In this document: piece by piece, positions 62,695 through 64,000 of the stretch
How positions within the stretch are numbered: the stretch's first letter is position 1
Layout of the letters: the number at the start of each line of letters is the position of its first letter
NCBI RefSeq assembly: GCF_964355755.1
Contig: NC_092671.1
Coordinates: 8,071,001-8,135,000 of the forward strand
Direction of reading: 5' to 3'
Length of the DNA stretch: 64,000 nt
DNA from: Antedon mediterranea
Lineage: Eukaryota; Echinodermata; Crinoidea; Comatulida; Antedonidae
Notes under the pieces: model-generated
Database searches by the model: none
What the model saw: only the letters and a program-made list of their open reading frames with translations
What the model was told of the DNA's origin: nothing
Program-made: the position numbers and the translations under genes

Positions 62695-64000
62695 GTAAGT
62701 ATATGATTAGCAACTAAGTTTTATATTCATTGTTTTCTTCAGTGAAGAAATATTTAACATACCTTGTAGGCCTAAGCAGAACCAAACTTTCGACGCGATG
62801 AAAGGACCTGCCAGTACGCGGTTTGCCTTTTAATATCAGTTTGTGTGGCAATTAGCACGACGATGATAAGATATAGCGTCAGTTATGATTATATGCAAGT
62901 ACAAGATTGTCGTACACCAGAAACTTTTTTTTCAAATTGAGACGTACTAATTAAGAAATATTTCATTGTTTTCTTTATCAAATGATAGGCTAGTTTTAAT
63001 AACTATTCTAAATTAGTAGGCTATACGTACTTATTTGTAACTGAATAATATAATCTTGATAAACAATTGCCTAAAAAAGCACAACGGTTTGCACTGTAGC
63101 CTATCTTTAAATAATGTTTTCTGTCGTGTTTTTCTACAGTTAAATCAGGGTCTAGTAGTACAGTAGTACTATTAGAGCAGGGAGTTCCTGATTAGAGTAT
63201 GCTACTCATCGTACTTACCTTTAGGCACAATGCGTCAACCATTTGTAAAATGCGGTTAAAATAAATAACTTCTTCAGCTCAAGACAGTTCTTTTTACAGA
63301 CAAATCGTTTATATTATGGCATACAAATAAAACAAAAATGTTTAATATTATTTACCATAAGAAATCCTAAAGAAAAGTCTGTTAATGTTACCATTGTCTC
63401 TTTGGAATAATGATTTCTCTGATCAGATTTAGTTTACTCAGATGCAGTTTTGATCGTATTGCCATATCGCTTGTATACGCACTTTCGTTATACTATATAG
63501 AAACCTATAGATACTATATTCAAAGCATCTATGTCTTGTATATCCAATACATGTGCAATGTTTGTGTAACTATATTGGCCTAGGCACACGGTAAATATAT
63601 ACCATGTAATGAGCGAGTCGTTGATAGGTAGTTTTGATCCTACAGATCCATTCAGAAATGATTTTGTACAATTAGATTATGTAGTTTCTAACCACTTTAA
63701 TAATATACTTTATTTAAAACTTTATTTTACTTTACTAAGGCACTTCGATATAAATTATGGGTTATTGCAACTATCCCAAAGGAGGCCTCCATGGCGCTAC
63801 AAATATCATTGTTTTATTGGAGTGAATCTTTTATGGAACATTTTAGACAGTTTCAATTCAGTAAATTGTATGTGGTTTAAGCACGTTGACAGACTTTAAA
63901 AATTACTGTTTCAACACACCTTGATCGCATCTTATCAACGTAGCATGGTATTAGGCCATAAAGCCTAGGTAGCAGCCTTGGATGAGCCAGATCAGCTAAT
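62695..64000 (+). other. Hox3 intron, partial
   Basis: Starts GTAAGT and runs off the window. TAGGCCTA at 62767. A 96-codon open frame at 63609-63899 has no recognisable domain and is treated as chance. Confidence 0.8.

Noticed and set aside
63609-63899. 96-codon frame in the Hox3 intron
   Set aside because: Intronic, no domain, composition like the surrounding intron.

Overview
This is a non-bacterial, AT-rich (roughly 30 % G+C by eye) animal window. It holds three consecutive Hox genes on the + strand, in the canonical order Hox5 - mir-10 - Hox4 - Hox3. Hox5 (two exons, 240 aa) and Hox4 (two exons, 255 aa) are complete at the coding level. Hox3 is represented only by its first coding exon, and its homeobox exon lies beyond the right edge. 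The mir-10 hairpin sits between Hox5 and Hox4, its usual bilaterian position. No other protein-coding gene could be supported; nearly everything else is intron or intergenic DNA.

Organism. Paralogue identity is clear from the N-termini, YPWM linkers and post-homeodomain tails. Non-teloblastic repeats and the very abundant octamer TAGGCCTA suggest a marine deuterostome, most likely an echinoderm (inference). Sea urchins have lost Hox4 and rearranged their anterior cluster, so an intact collinear Hox5-Hox4-Hox3 stretch points to a crinoid, sea star or similar lineage. A hemichordate cannot be excluded from the sequence alone.

Layout. 1-1025: Hox5 upstream DNA and promoter. 1026-6927: Hox5, with a 5.2-kb intron holding CAT-rich simple repeats and a 128-bp tandem duplication. 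6928-29194: 22 kb of intergenic DNA with a SINE-like fragment, a MITE-like element, G-rich and CAT/GAT microsatellites and CpG-rich patches. 29195-29275: mir-10. 29276-43447: intergenic DNA with a perfect 49-bp inverted repeat, a degenerate GC-rich repeat and a 150-bp duplication close to Hox4. 43448-46394: Hox4 promoter and gene (2.0-kb intron). 46395-62276: Hox4 3' UTR and intergenic DNA with a 1.2-kb, 25-bp-period minisatellite. 62277-64000: Hox3 promoter, exon 1 and the start of its intron.

How the parts fit together. All three genes share a phase-1 G|GT intron between the YPWM motif and the homeobox. All three also share an upstream ATTGG (CCAAT, reverse) plus CACGTG E-box pair with similar spacing and the same orientation. 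The Hox4 3' UTR carries a 7-mer miR-10 seed match 61 nt after the stop codon, suggesting local miR-10 control of its downstream neighbour. The most notable observations are this shared promoter module, a one-base insertion in the miR-10 3' half, two hyper-enriched short motifs (TAGGCCTA and ATAGAGGGC), and the perfect palindrome at 38884-38986.
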